Assembly (NCBI GenBank): GCA_022402525.1
Contig: JAKRSB010000103.1
Coordinates: forward strand, 62,001-126,000
Direction: 5' to 3'
DNA length: 64,000 nt
Source: Thermosynechococcaceae cyanobacterium MS004
GTDB lineage: Bacteria > Cyanobacteriota > Cyanobacteriia > Thermosynechococcales > Thermosynechococcaceae
Part shown: one piece after another, positions 35,675 through 45,545 of the stretch
Layout: the number at the start of each line of letters is the position of its first letter
Position numbering within the stretch: the stretch's first letter is position 1
Made by a program: the position numbers and the translations under genes
The notes under the pieces: model-generated
Told to the model about the DNA's origin: nothing
Database searches by the model: none
What the model saw: only the letters and a program-made list of their open reading frames with translations

Positions 35675-36559
35675 ATGAAAACTAGCACGCCTCCCATCCA
35701 GTGGTATCCCGGCCACATTGCCAAAGCGGAAAAAGCGCTGATTACACAGCTCAAGCGGGTGGATGTGGTGCTTGAAGTGCGGGATGCCCGCATTCCGCTG
35801 GCCAGTGCTCACCCCCAGGCATCTGCTTGGGTGGGTGAGAAGCCTAGAATCTTAATCCTAAACCGAATGGATTTGGTAAGCGCCAAGGCTATTGAAATCT
35901 GGCAGTGCTGGTTTGCAGCCCAAGGCGAAGTCCCTTACTTCACCGATGCCCAGCATGGAAAAGGGATTTCGGCGATCGCCAAGGCGGCTCAGGCGACCGG
36001 ACAAGCCCTCAATCAGCGCCGCCGCGATCGCGGCATGAATCCCCGTGCGGTACGGGCGGTGGTCATTGGCTTCCCCAACGTGGGCAAGTCAGCCCTCATC
36101 AATCGGCTGCTTAATCGCCGGGTGGTGGAGAGTGCCAGAAAACCAGGCGTCACCCGTCAGCTCCGCTGGGTGAGAATTTCACCGGACTTAGATTTGCTTG
36201 ATGCGCCGGGGGTCTTGCCTCCCCTCCTCAAAGATCAAGACGCTGCCTATCGCCTTGCCATGTGCGACGACATTGGTGAAGGTGCTTACGATCGCCAGCT
36301 AGTGGCTTCTGCCCTGATTCAGCGCATTCAGGAGATGGAAAAATACTGCGAAACTTTAGGAGCCTGGATGCCCCAGAACTCGCTCCAAAGCCGCTACGGC
36401 CTTGACCTAGGCGATCGCATGGCGGATGAATACCTTGCCGCACTGGCCGAGGTCAAGTTTAAGGGTGATGTAGACCGAATGGCGCACCATGTCCTCAACG
36501 ATTTTCGGAAAGGCATATTAGGGGCAATTCCCCTAGAGGTTCCGCCCGTCCTCGCCTAG
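35675..36559 (+). CDS. rbgA: Ribosome biogenesis GTPase RbgA (YlqF)
   Basis: RbgA helps late assembly of the 50S subunit. It is a circularly permuted GTPase: G4 (LNRMD) comes before G1 (GFPNVGKSALINRL) and G3 (DAPG). The N-terminal IQWYPGHIAKAEKAL is the family signature. The start at ATG 35675 (294 aa) is chosen because conservation begins there; the open frame extends 99 nt upstream without ribosome site. It converges with the GAF gene, with 31 bp between the stops. Confidence 0.93.
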   Translation: MKTSTPPIQWYPGHIAKAEKALITQLKRVDVVLEVRDARIPLASAHPQASAWVGEKPRILILNRMDLVSAKAIEIWQCWFAAQGEVPYFTDAQHGKGISAIAKAAQATGQALNQRRRDRGMNPRAVRAVVIGFPNVGKSALINRLLNRRVVESARKPGVTRQLRWVRISPDLDLLDAPGVLPPLLKDQDAAYRLAMCDDIGEGAYDRQLVASALIQRIQEMEKYCETLGAWMPQNSLQSRYGLDLGDRMADEYLAALAEVKFKGDVDRMAHHVLNDFRKGILGAIPLEVPPVLA

Positions 36560-36590
36560 CCTCTTTCCGAATCTTGTCCTAGCCCTTTTT

Positions 36591-37130
36591 CTAGCCCTCG
36601 CTAATGCAGGAGGTTGAAGCCAAAAGCTCTGCGCCTGAGCGCACCTGCTCAATTTCTGCGGTAGACCAGGCGTGGGACGTTTGACAATAGTGAGCCACCA
36701 ATAACCCCCATAGGCCCTTCGGCACCAGAATGGGCACGGCTAAATTGGCCTTGACCTGCATTGTGCGCAAGAAATCACGGTGGCACTCATGAATTGCTTC
36801 CTGCTCAATATTGGCGATCGCTCGATATCGACCTGCCTCATACAGCGCCGCATATTCGGCGTTAAAACAGTCGTCTGCCCCCGTAGACCCTAAAATCGAA
36901 AGCTCATCCGCACTCAGTGCCTCGCACACCACCTGCCCCTTCCACTGGCGGTAAAAGTAGTAGAGCACCACCCGATCCGCCTGAAGGCTTTGGCGGAGCT
37001 GAACCGTAATGCGCTGAACAAGATCATCTCGCTCTAGAGTGCTGGCAATCCGGCTGAGCACCCTTTGAAGCCACTGCTGCTCACTCAGAGAAGATGGGCG
37101 ATTAAGATCTAAGTCGGTTTGATTTTCCAC
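36591..37130 (-). CDS. GAF-only cyanobacteriochrome-like photoreceptor (DXCF type)
   Basis: The 179-residue protein is a single GAF domain (about 30-172) with no output domain. It carries the first cysteine of DXCF-class cyanobacteriochromes in D86-D87-C88-F89 and the canonical bilin Cys-His pair at C116-H117, followed by VKANLAVPI and LWGLLVAHYC, the CBCR signature blocks. DXCF CBCRs bind phycocyanobilin or phycoviolobilin and usually switch between a blue/violet and a green, teal or orange state. The start is GTG; the frame is closed 30 nt further upstream. The gene lies next to the phycoerythrin cluster. Function in light-colour regulation is inference. It could also be a bilin-free GAF protein, but the twin motifs argue against that. 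Confidence 0.78.
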   Translation of the reverse strand: MENQTDLDLNRPSSLSEQQWLQRVLSRIASTLERDDLVQRITVQLRQSLQADRVVLYYFYRQWKGQVVCEALSADELSILGSTGADDCFNAEYAALYEAGRYRAIANIEQEAIHECHRDFLRTMQVKANLAVPILVPKGLWGLLVAHYCQTSHAWSTAEIEQVRSGAELLASTSCISEG

Positions 37131-37777
37131 AAGATCTTCGGTATCAGGACAAGATTGGTATCAGAACAAGATTGATATCATGATAAGGCTGACGAGCCCA
37201 ATCATAAAACCGGGTGGCCTTTGCCTCTCTAGGATATTCCGTCCGCACCGCTGAAAACCCGGCACTTAAAGACAATTATCTGGAAAACACTATCTGGAAA
37301 CCATCATCTGGAATACAACGTTATCTTCAGCATCAAAAGCAATACCGCTTCCGACTAAACCTTCAGACTAAACACAGCCACAAGTCTAGTCTAACGAACA
37401 TCCTTCGTTGTATAGGCCACTGACCAAAGGTTTACCGCTCAGAATCGCTTAGAACCTGGTGAAATTGTTTGGTGAGATTCTTTAGCCTCTCCGTGACAGG
37501 CCATTCGTCTTCTTGCCGAACTACCATGGAAAGTAGAAATAACAAGGAATAGCCCGAACAATAGGGTGCCTGCCTAGATCCTAATCCTCAACAACAGAAG
37601 CACAGGCTCTGCATTGCGCTAAAATTATTAAGGATTATTTAGACATTGAGTGTCCCCCCTGCGGCCTTAATGTTGAGTCTCTCAACAGCCGATTCTCTCA
37701 ATATCAGAACCCTGAAGCCACGACCTGCCTCAGCGCACCCTGACGCTTAACTTACGGATTGATTTGGAACAATTTTT
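37131..37777. other. Spacer between the GAF gene and typA
   Basis: This 647-bp divergent spacer contains short imperfect duplications (ggtatcaga/acaagattg near 37140-37170; tatctggaaa repeats near 37277-37315). Open frames here are short and unconvincing. Both promoters must lie here. Confidence 0.45.
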
Positions 37778-39568
37778 ATGAGCCTTCCCATTCGCAACGT
37801 TGCCATCATTGCCCACGTTGACCACGGCAAAACAACTCTTGTTGACGCGCTGCTGAAGCAGTCTGGCACGTTTCGGGAAGGGGAGGATGTCCCTGATTGC
37901 GTGATGGACTCCAATGACATTGAGCGCGAGCGCGGCATCACGATTTTATCGAAAAATACAGCGGTGCATTTCAAGGACACGCTCATTAATATTGTAGATA
38001 CCCCCGGACACGCAGACTTCGGTGGCGAAGTGGAGCGCGTGCTGGGTATGGTAGATGGCTGCCTGCTGATTGTGGACGCCAACGAAGGGCCCATGCCCCA
38101 AACTCGCTTTGTGCTGAAGAAGGCGCTGGAGAAGGGTTTGCGTCCTATTGTCTTTGTGAACAAAATTGACCGACCTAGAGCCGACCCGCATACGGCAGTC
38201 GATAAGGTCTTGGATCTCTTTTTAGAGCTGGGAGCCGATGACGATCAGTGTGACTTCCCCTATCTATTTGGGTCTGGTCTATCGGGCTTTGCTAAGGAAA
38301 AGCTAGAGGATGAAAGCGACGATATGCAGCCGCTTTTCCATGCCCTGCTTCAGCATGTACCGCCCCCTGCTGGAGACGTGAACCGTCCCCTTCAGCTTCA
38401 GGTCACGACCCTAGACTATTCAGAATATCTAGGCCGCATTGTCATTGGCAAGATCCACAACGGTGTCATTAAGATGGGTCAGCAGGCTGCCCTTTGTGTG
38501 GAGGATGGCAGCATCGTGAAGGGTAGAATCACCAAGCTCATGGGCTTTGACGGTCTAAAGCGCATTGAGCTGGAGTCTTCTTCAGCGGGCAATATTGTGG
38601 CGATCGCCGGATTTGCTGATGCCAACATTGGCGAAACCATCACCGATCCCAACGATCCGCAAGCGCTGCCGTTGATCAAGGTGGATGAGCCGACCTTGCA
38701 AATGACCTTTTGCGTGAATGACTCCCCCTTTGCTGGACAAGAAGGGCAGTTTGTGACTTCCCGTCAGCTCCGCGATCGCCTCATGCGAGAGCTAGAAACC
38801 AACGTGGCGCTTCGGGTGGAAGAAGCCGACTCTCCGGATCGTTTTTCCGTCTCAGGACGGGGCGAACTGCACCTGGGCATTCTAATTGAAAATATGCGTC
38901 GGGAGGGCTATGAGTTTCAGGTGTCCCAGCCCCAGGTCATTTACCGCGAAGTCAGCGGCCAGCCCTGCGAACCCTTTGAGTATCTTGTCCTAGATGTTCC
39001 CGAAGAAGGCGTCGGCGGCTGTATCGAGCGCCTCGGTCAGCGTAAGGGCGAAATGCAGGATATGCAGATGGGCGTTCATGGGCGCTCTCAGCTAGAGTTT
39101 GTGATTCCGGCACGAGGCCTGATCGGGTTTCGAGGCGAATTTATGCGCCTCACCCGTGGGGAAGGCATCATGAACCACAGCTTTTTGGAGTATCGTCCTC
39201 TCGCCGGTGAAATCAACGCTCGTCGTAACGGCGTACTGATTTCCTTTGAAGAGGGCGTAGCCACCTTCTACGCACTCAAAAACGCAGAAGATCGTGGCGC
39301 ATTCTTTATCGAACCCGGCGTCAAGGTGTATAAGGGCATGATTGTAGGCGAGCATAACCGCGCCCAAGATCTAGAGCTGAACATCTGCAAAACCAAGCAG
39401 CTTACTAACCACCGCAGCGCCACAGGCGATGAACTCGTGCAGCTTCAGTCGCCTATCGAGATGAGCCTAGAGCGAGCGCTGGAGTACATTGGCTCCGACG
39501 AACTTGTGGAAGTGACGCCAGAATCTATTCGTCTGCGCAAAATCTCCAAAAAGCTCGCTAAGCGCTAG
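37778..39568 (+). CDS. typA: Translational GTPase TypA/BipA
   Basis: TypA/BipA is a ribosome-associated EF-G-like GTPase needed for 50S assembly and stress or cold adaptation. All G motifs are visible: [14 protein letters not shown] (G1), RERGITI (G2), [14 protein letters not shown] (G3), NKIDRP (G4). The EF-G-type domains III and V and the BipA C-terminal domain end in KLAKR. At 596 residues the length is normal. The start is ATG. Confidence 0.97.
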   Translation: MSLPIRNVAIIAHVDHGKTTLVDALLKQSGTFREGEDVPDCVMDSNDIERERGITILSKNTAVHFKDTLINIVDTPGHADFGGEVERVLGMVDGCLLIVDANEGPMPQTRFVLKKALEKGLRPIVFVNKIDRPRADPHTAVDKVLDLFLELGADDDQCDFPYLFGSGLSGFAKEKLEDESDDMQPLFHALLQHVPPPAGDVNRPLQLQVTTLDYSEYLGRIVIGKIHNGVIKMGQQAALCVEDGSIVKGRITKLMGFDGLKRIELESSSAGNIVAIAGFADANIGETITDPNDPQALPLIKVDEPTLQMTFCVNDSPFAGQEGQFVTSRQLRDRLMRELETNVALRVEEADSPDRFSVSGRGELHLGILIENMRREGYEFQVSQPQVIYREVSGQPCEPFEYLVLDVPEEGVGGCIERLGQRKGEMQDMQMGVHGRSQLEFVIPARGLIGFRGEFMRLTRGEGIMNHSFLEYRPLAGEINARRNGVLISFEEGVATFYALKNAEDRGAFFIEPGVKVYKGMIVGEHNRAQDLELNICKTKQLTNHRSATGDELVQLQSPIEMSLERALEYIGSDELVEVTPESIRLRKISKKLAKR

Positions 39569-39645
39569 TGCCTCTGGCTTTTTGCTCAAGGCCTTTCGCC
39601 CGTGACGCCTAGTCAGGTTTAGCCTGCGATCGCTGATCGCTTGGG

Positions 39646-40563
39646 CTACAGCCTAAGCTGGGTATAAACTTGACTCGCGGCACGGTGTAGTAAGGAATGC
39701 CGATACACAAGGCTTTCCCGATCCTTGCTGTAGCCACCCCCAATCACGCAGGCTACTGGGCATCCCTGACTCACACAGGTACTCAGTACCTGCATTTCAC
39801 GACGAAAGAGTCCTGTATTGCTGAGGGCTAACTTTCCTAACACATCGTCTTGATGGGGGTCAACGCCAGCATCGTACAGTACAAGGTCGGGTCGAACCTG
39901 CGTCAGCAAGTCCGGCAAATACTGCGCCAGGGTTCTGAGGTAGGCTTCATCTTCCATTCCCTCCGGTAAGGAAACATCCAAATCGCTGCGCTGCTTTTTT
40001 CCAGGGAAGTTACTCTCACAGTGCATTGAAAAGGTAAAGATGCTGGGGTCATCCTGAAAGATATAGGCAGTCCCATCCCCTTGGTGTACGTCTAAATCGA
40101 CAATCAAAACGGTTCTCGCTAACCCTTGAGACTGGAGCACCCGCGCCGCGATCGCCAAGTCGTTAAAAATACAAAATCCTGACCCGTAGCTTGGAAAAGC
40201 ATGGTGGGTGCCTCCGGCGGTGTTACAGGCCATTCCATGCTTCAGGGCAAGCTGCGCCGTCAGTACAGAGCCGGCTACGGCAATACAGGTGCGGTGCGCG
40301 AGGGCGGCACTCCAGGGCAGGCCAATGCGCCGTTGAGCCTTGGCATCTAAAGTACCCTGACAATAGGCCTCAATATAGTCTACGTCGTGAACCAACGCCA
40401 GCCACTCAAGAGACGGCAGTTCAGGCTGATGAAACTGATCGGGGGTTGCCACACCGTCATTGAGGAGCTGCGCGTACAGCTCACTAAATTTCTCCATCGG
40501 AAACCGGTGGCCATCAGGAAGCGGCGCAACATAGTCGCGGTGATAAACAATGGGAAAACTCAT
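39646..40563 (-). CDS. Histone deacetylase/acetoin-utilisation family deacetylase
   Basis: The protein has the arginase/deacetylase metal site: DLDVHQGDGT (Asp and His ligands) and YDAGVDPHQDD (second Asp). It also has AGGTHHAFPSYGSGFCIFNDLA with the two catalytic His and closing VIGGGYSKD. Bacterial members deacetylate small molecules or lysines; the substrate here is not known. I use ATG 40563 (305 aa) where conservation begins (MSFPIVYHRDY). The FHA-kinase gene ends 55 bp upstream on the same strand. Confidence 0.92.
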   Translation of the reverse strand: MSFPIVYHRDYVAPLPDGHRFPMEKFSELYAQLLNDGVATPDQFHQPELPSLEWLALVHDVDYIEAYCQGTLDAKAQRRIGLPWSAALAHRTCIAVAGSVLTAQLALKHGMACNTAGGTHHAFPSYGSGFCIFNDLAIAARVLQSQGLARTVLIVDLDVHQGDGTAYIFQDDPSIFTFSMHCESNFPGKKQRSDLDVSLPEGMEDEAYLRTLAQYLPDLLTQVRPDLVLYDAGVDPHQDDVLGKLALSNTGLFRREMQVLSTCVSQGCPVACVIGGGYSKDRESLVYRHSLLHRAASQVYTQLRL

Positions 40564-40618
40564 GTCAATCCGCGAATATCTCCGAAAATTGAACCCTGAG
40601 GCACCTAACGGCCAACCC

Positions 40619-42109
40619 CTACAGCAAAGCCTGGAGTCTATCAATCAGAGTCTTGGCTACACCGATGCGCTGTTCTGGGTCGGGGTGGGTGAGGGCATGG
40701 ATGATTTCAACCAAGGCCGGACTCAGGTTTGGCGCATCCTTAGCCTGGAGTCGAAATTCGCGATCGCCCAGCTGGTAGAACGCATCCGGCTCCTTACCTG
40801 TTAGCAAAAATAGCAAAGTCGCGCCTAAAGAGTAGAGATCAGAGCGTGTCGAAAACTCTCCCCGCGACTGCTCTGGAGAGAGGTATCCACTGGCACCCGT
40901 AAAGGTATTGACGCTAGAAATTTCCCCCTTTACCTTACCAAAGTTTACCAAGACCACCTGACTAGAACCATGGGCGATCGCAGGGCGAATGATATTGCTA
41001 GGAGAAATTGCGCCGTGGATATGAGATGGCGCTTGCTGTTGAAGGTAGTCTAGTAAGCGACTAAGCTCTAGCATCCACTGTATCGCCTGATATTGAGGAA
41101 GAGCACCTTGCCGCCCAACCAAGTCTTTAAGATTCGACCCATAAATCATTTCGCTAACCAAGTAGGGCTGCCCCTGCGCCTCAAAAGCTTCAAAGACCTT
41201 AGGCATACTAGGATGCTCTAACTGGCAAAGCTGGCGGGCCTGCTGCTCAAACCCATCTACCCACTTCTCACTTCTTAGCAATGCTGGTGATAGCGTTTTC
41301 AGAACAACCGTATGGCCCGCCCTCCAGGCCAATAGCGTATTGCCAGAGGAACTCAGCCGCCTCAGCCCCGTAAACGGCCCAACCTCCTGGATTGGATGAA
41401 TCGGGTAACCGCAGTCTGCACAAATTAAGGCACCTTCCGATGCGCCCTTATGATCGCAAGGCTGAGGCGGCAAGGCAGCAGCGCTCTCTGCCGTGAAGAT
41501 GGCGTAGCGACCACCCACATAAAAAGGAAGCGCAGCAATAGCGGGAACAAAATCTAGCTGAGATGACGTCAGGAAAGCCTCTGATAAGCCTGTCTTTGGT
41601 AAGCCTACCTTGGGTAAATCTCCTTGCTGGTTGACCGAACTCTCGCTATTCCCCTCAAGTTGGTCAAACTCTTCCGCAATCAATTTTGGGGTCGTGTTTG
41701 CAAGCACGTCTTTGGTCACGTCTTTGGTAGAGGTGTCTTGCGCGATTGATACTGCTTCTGTCCCTGGTTCAATCGAAGTTTTTTGAATCTCTGGCGCTTC
41801 TGAAGACTGAGCGTCAATGGTGACTTGAATGTTAGGGCCAGAACGCGCGAGTCGGATGATATTGCCTGTTTCTAGTGCAGCCTGCTGAACGCGCTTTCCA
41901 TCTAAATAGGTGCCGTTCGTGCCCAGATTAACAACTTCCCACTGGTTGTCGGTGAATCGAACCTCAACATGATATCGAGAAACCACGGCGCTATACAGCA
42001 CAACATGATTGTCTACCGCCCTCCCAATGCGAACCACAGGGTCATGATCAAAACTCCAGCTTTGCACTGGAGTGGACTGAACTGGATGCAGGAGCGTTAA
42101 GATAATCAC
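40619..42109 (-). CDS. FHA domain protein fused to a probable pseudokinase
   Basis: The 496-residue protein has an N-terminal FHA domain (about 25-95: RIGR at 27-30, SRYH at 44-47, NGTYLDG at 65-71), a low-complexity linker, a short zinc ribbon (C218; C230-x2-C233), and a Ser/Thr-kinase-like domain from about 245. The kinase Lys survives (K271). The HRD Asp, however, is replaced (H365-G366-A367), and the DFG motif reads N389-F390-G391. Catalysis is therefore unlikely; it may be a phospho-binding scaffold. The start is GTG. It forms a minus-strand group with the zinc-ribbon FHA gene upstream (213-bp gap). Confidence 0.85.
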   Translation of the reverse strand: MIILTLLHPVQSTPVQSWSFDHDPVVRIGRAVDNHVVLYSAVVSRYHVEVRFTDNQWEVVNLGTNGTYLDGKRVQQAALETGNIIRLARSGPNIQVTIDAQSSEAPEIQKTSIEPGTEAVSIAQDTSTKDVTKDVLANTTPKLIAEEFDQLEGNSESSVNQQGDLPKVGLPKTGLSEAFLTSSQLDFVPAIAALPFYVGGRYAIFTAESAAALPPQPCDHKGASEGALICADCGYPIHPIQEVGPFTGLRRLSSSGNTLLAWRAGHTVVLKTLSPALLRSEKWVDGFEQQARQLCQLEHPSMPKVFEAFEAQGQPYLVSEMIYGSNLKDLVGRQGALPQYQAIQWMLELSRLLDYLQQQAPSHIHGAISPSNIIRPAIAHGSSQVVLVNFGKVKGEISSVNTFTGASGYLSPEQSRGEFSTRSDLYSLGATLLFLLTGKEPDAFYQLGDREFRLQAKDAPNLSPALVEIIHALTHPDPEQRIGVAKTLIDRLQALL

Positions 42110-42321
42110 GTTTTCTCAATAACCATTGTCTTAATAGTCGCTTTCTCAATCAACCCATTGAAGAACGTCTAGTCTCTTAATAAGAGTTCGTTGACCAAAA
42201 ATCTTTTGCCAAAAATCTCTTGTAAATCTGAAGCCCAGAGATCTAAGGAGTAGCGACCCAAAATTTTATCATTCAAGCTTCATCATTCAAGCTTTATCAT
42301 TAAAATCTAATTATCAGAACT

Positions 42322-43056
42322 CTAATACAGCTGGAAGATAAAAGTCACTAAGTCTCCCTTCCCTAAGCTAATGCGATCGCCCTTGCGGAGCGGATGCTTT
42401 GTGCCGACCGTCAGAGGTAGGCGATTCACATAAGTCCCGTTAGCGCTACCCACATCCTCCACAAAATACTGGTCGATCTCTAGGTGAATGGCGGCATGCA
42501 CTCTGGAAACAACCTCGGAATGGGGAAAATTTCCCACATTAATATCGGGAGGAACGCGACCGTTGGGCTTCCCTAGATACGCCACAACGCCATAGTTGTT
42601 CAGATCAATCAGCGTGTTGCTCTGGACATGCAATAGTTTAGCGGATTGAGACTGAATTTGAGTATTGGAGATGTCGGAGTCCTCCAGATCATTGAGCGCT
42701 GAGGGTCTGGTTTCGCTCACCTTTTCGGAGGGTGAATCTGGGACAATCTCTGGCGTGGTGGCCACACTCTCCTCAGATAGCATCAAAATGGGTTCGGGTG
42801 GGGGCGGCTCTGGCAACAATCGCTCTCCCCGCGTGCTTTTTTCGTTGACCCGCTGTGGCTGGGCCAGAGGCTGCGGTGCTAGGGGTCGCTGGGTCAGCTG
42901 TAGATTAAAACCACATTGACTACAAAAATGAGCCGTTGCTTCAACCAAGGCACCGCAATTCGAGCAGCTACTCGTCTTCGGAAGCTTTACTCCACAAGCT
43001 TCGCAGTAAGTTGACCCATCTGGGTTGTGATGAAGGCAGTCAGCGCAGACAATCAT
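42322..43056 (-). CDS. Zinc-ribbon FHA domain protein
   Basis: Two CxxC zinc-ribbon modules open the 244-residue protein (C4/C7 with C18/C21, then CSNCG and CSQCG). A Pro-rich linker leads to a C-terminal FHA domain (about 160-244: YLGKPNG, SEVVSRVHAAI, GSANGTYVNRLPL, GDRISLGKGD). FHA domains bind phosphothreonine, so it is probably a reader of Ser/Thr kinase signals. No enzyme domain is present. The start is ATG. Together with the FHA pseudokinase gene downstream it suggests a small phospho-signalling group. Confidence 0.9.
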   Translation of the reverse strand: MIVCADCLHHNPDGSTYCEACGVKLPKTSSCSNCGALVEATAHFCSQCGFNLQLTQRPLAPQPLAQPQRVNEKSTRGERLLPEPPPPEPILMLSEESVATTPEIVPDSPSEKVSETRPSALNDLEDSDISNTQIQSQSAKLLHVQSNTLIDLNNYGVVAYLGKPNGRVPPDINVGNFPHSEVVSRVHAAIHLEIDQYFVEDVGSANGTYVNRLPLTVGTKHPLRKGDRISLGKGDLVTFIFQLY

Positions 43057-43189
43057 AATAGAATTGCGGATTATAGGGACTTTTCTTTCCCCTGAGGTGA
43101 GGCAGGCTTGCAGTGCAAGCGAAACGTGAAGCAGATTTTAGCTTTAATTCGCTTTGATTCTCGGCGCTACTTTTTTTATCGTTACTTTT

Positions 43190-43930
43190 TTAGGACGCGA
43201 TCTTAAGTCCTTCACCGGCATCTGCATCCAGCAGCCAAATTAGTTTTCCCTCTGGTCGAATAAATCTAGCGGGGTAGTCAAAAGAATTGGCGTCTTTTGA
43301 AAAAATAGCCTGGAGGGCAGGGCGTTTATTTTGCCCAGCCACCAGAAATAAGGCGCATCGGGCGCGATTAATGAGGCCAATGGTGAAGGTCAGCCGGGGG
43401 TCTGCGCCACGATTGCCCACGCCAATCCAGCGATCGCATACATTCAAAACTTCTGTCTGAGGGAATAGGGACGCCGTATGTCCGTCATCGCCAAGCCCTA
43501 GCAAGACGACGTCCAAGGCTGGTATCTCGTCTGCACTTCCCCCTTCCTTGCCCCCAAAGAAGCGCGATAGATGCTGTTCGTAAAGCTGGGCAGACACTGC
43601 GGGATCTGCGTCCTGGGTGGGCATGGGGTGGATATGCTCAGCAGGAATGGGCACCTGATCCAGCCATGCCCGCCGCGCCATCCCTTCATTGCTGTCAGGG
43701 TGATTGGCTGGAACGTAACGCTCATCCCCCCAAAAAATATGGACTTTATCCCAAGGTAAATCTTGCTGAGCCAGGCTCTCATACAGCGGTTTGGGTGTAG
43801 AACCACCGGATAGGGCTAGGGTAAACTGGCCGCGCTGAGCGATCGCTGTCTGGAGTTCAGCACAAACCAGGAACTGAGCGCGGTCAACCAGAGCGTCTAA
43901 ATCCTTTAAAACTTCAACGCTGGATTCCAT
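43190..43930 (-). CDS. pgl: 6-phosphogluconolactonase
   Basis: Pgl hydrolyses 6-phosphogluconolactone in the oxidative pentose phosphate pathway, the main night-time NADPH source of cyanobacteria. The 246-residue protein has the family blocks TLALSGGSTPKPLYE, VHIFWGDERYVPANHPDSNEGMA and LLGLGDDGHTASLFPQT. The start is ATG, and it overlaps the end of the DUF3370 gene by 17 nt, implying translational coupling. Confidence 0.95.
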   Translation of the reverse strand: MESSVEVLKDLDALVDRAQFLVCAELQTAIAQRGQFTLALSGGSTPKPLYESLAQQDLPWDKVHIFWGDERYVPANHPDSNEGMARRAWLDQVPIPAEHIHPMPTQDADPAVSAQLYEQHLSRFFGGKEGGSADEIPALDVVLLGLGDDGHTASLFPQTEVLNVCDRWIGVGNRGADPRLTFTIGLINRARCALFLVAGQNKRPALQAIFSKDANSFDYPARFIRPEGKLIWLLDADAGEGLKIAS

Positions 43931-45545
43931 AAGCTGATTGCTGGGTAAGGGGCGGGTTCGCTAGGGTCTGAACGGTAAGCACCTGGGGCGGTGTTGCATC
44001 TGGCGGATAGTAATAGTCTAAACTCACTAGCTGACTTTCTTTGGGATTCATTTTGAGAATCGCCAGAGGTTCGCCCTGCTGACCCTGCCGCTGAGTAATA
44101 TGAAAATAGCGCTGCTGGGGCACGCCGTCACTGCTATATCGGAGTCGAACAGTTCCCCGAAAAAAGGCTTGCTCAGGTAAAGCCCGAAAGAACCGAAGCC
44201 CCTTATCCCACACATCCTGCTTCAGTGGGGTCTGAATTGAAATGGCAACATGCTCCTCTACCTTTCTGGGATTGTAAAGCGGGAGCGTGAGGTGATAATG
44301 AACGCCATAGTTGCCATGGGAGAGATAGGCCGTATCTGGGTAGCGCTTAATCATCGGCGCGCTTTGAATTTGCCCTGTCCCAAAGGTGCCACGGGGCAGG
44401 GTACTCAAGCCGTAGGAAAAAGCTTCTCCCCCTGCTGGAATGGTGAGCTTCTTGCTTTTTGGGGTATCGGTCACTTGCGCATGCCACTGAGACCCTTGGC
44501 TCACCCCAGACACACGCCCATAGTAGAACCGATCAGTTCTCGTTCCGAGGGGAGAAGGCGGACGATCGCGCGGGTTGACGAGGTCGCCCTTGATGACCAA
44601 ATTTTCCCAGTCAGACTTTTGGGGAATGCCTTCTTGCCCGGTGGGTGAAACTGGTGCGTGCATGGCGAGGTAAGCCATGTAAAGGGGACCTGTGCTATGT
44701 AGCTCCATCAGCGTAGAGCGCGTATTGGAGGAAGACGCTGAATTAAGCTGAATACGATTGAGCGCGGGATTTTGCTGAATCAAGGACGGAATCATGATCC
44801 GTGAGTTTGGGTTCCAGGGGAGCCGGGCAAAGGCAGGGCGAGGCACCGGAATCGGCAGATTCATTAACATGCTCGACTGCTTTGGCCCTAGCGTAATGCG
44901 TGATGGCCAATGAGCCTGGCGGTTATTGCGCAGCAGCGCATCGGTCAATCGACCCCCTGGCCCGGAAAAGACCCGTCCAAATGGGTTTTCGAGCAGGGAG
45001 GGAAGATCAATATACGGCGCATCTGGGGTGCCTAGAAAGCTAGCCGCCTTTAACACATTCAGCGTGATGCTGCGGCTAGGGCTTGGGTTATAAATCAGAA
45101 TCCCGTTGTATAGCGTTGGGGTGGTGTCAGGCTTATCTGTTTTGGCAATGTGGTGGGCAAACAGGTCAAAACGCCCTTGAAAGGTATAGCCAAGGTGGGC
45201 GCTAGGGTTTTGCTTCCCTTCGCCTGGGAACGTAGACAGTAAAATGCCAGGGGATCGAACCGCTTCAGGACTGTTGCTGTTAAAAACCGGAATTGAGTTG
45301 AGGCCGCCGGGCAGCGGGCGAATATCCTGGGGCTGAAGCACCTCGCGATCGCTAATCAGCACCTGACGGGCAATGGGGTATCCATTGGCGGAGGCAATTG
45401 ACATTTGTCGGGCGATGGGAGCCTGTTTTCGCCCCTTGGCTGTAGAATTCTGCTGAGAAAGGGATTGTTGTGCAGCCGCTTGTATAACTGCTGTCTGTGC
45501 AGCGGCTGTAGATGCAACCGCTGTGGCTGTCAAAATAGAAAGCAT
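43914..45545 (-). CDS. DUF3370 family protein, probably exported
   Basis: The protein (543 aa) matches the cyanobacterial DUF3370 family. The region from IRPLPGGLNSIPVFNSNSPE on is conserved, with LGYTFQGRFDLFAHHIAK, GGRLTDALLRNNRQAHWPSRITLG and STGPLYMAYLAMHAP. The first ~20 residues (LSILTATAVASTAAAQ) look like a short, weak export signal. Function is unknown; a cell-surface role is often suggested. The start is ATG. The gene overlaps pgl by 17 nt. Confidence 0.82.
   Translation of the reverse strand: MLSILTATAVASTAAAQTAVIQAAAQQSLSQQNSTAKGRKQAPIARQMSIASANGYPIARQVLISDREVLQPQDIRPLPGGLNSIPVFNSNSPEAVRSPGILLSTFPGEGKQNPSAHLGYTFQGRFDLFAHHIAKTDKPDTTPTLYNGILIYNPSPSRSITLNVLKAASFLGTPDAPYIDLPSLLENPFGRVFSGPGGRLTDALLRNNRQAHWPSRITLGPKQSSMLMNLPIPVPRPAFARLPWNPNSRIMIPSLIQQNPALNRIQLNSASSSNTRSTLMELHSTGPLYMAYLAMHAPVSPTGQEGIPQKSDWENLVIKGDLVNPRDRPPSPLGTRTDRFYYGRVSGVSQGSQWHAQVTDTPKSKKLTIPAGGEAFSYGLSTLPRGTFGTGQIQSAPMIKRYPDTAYLSHGNYGVHYHLTLPLYNPRKVEEHVAISIQTPLKQDVWDKGLRFFRALPEQAFFRGTVRLRYSSDGVPQQRYFHITQRQGQQGEPLAILKMNPKESQLVSLDYYYPPDATPPQVLTVQTLANPPLTQQSAYGIQR

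Noticed and set aside
45240-45270. ggatcgaacc resembling a tRNA T-arm
   Set aside because: It lies inside the DUF3370 coding region and no cloverleaf can be built around it. No tRNA gene was found anywhere in the window.
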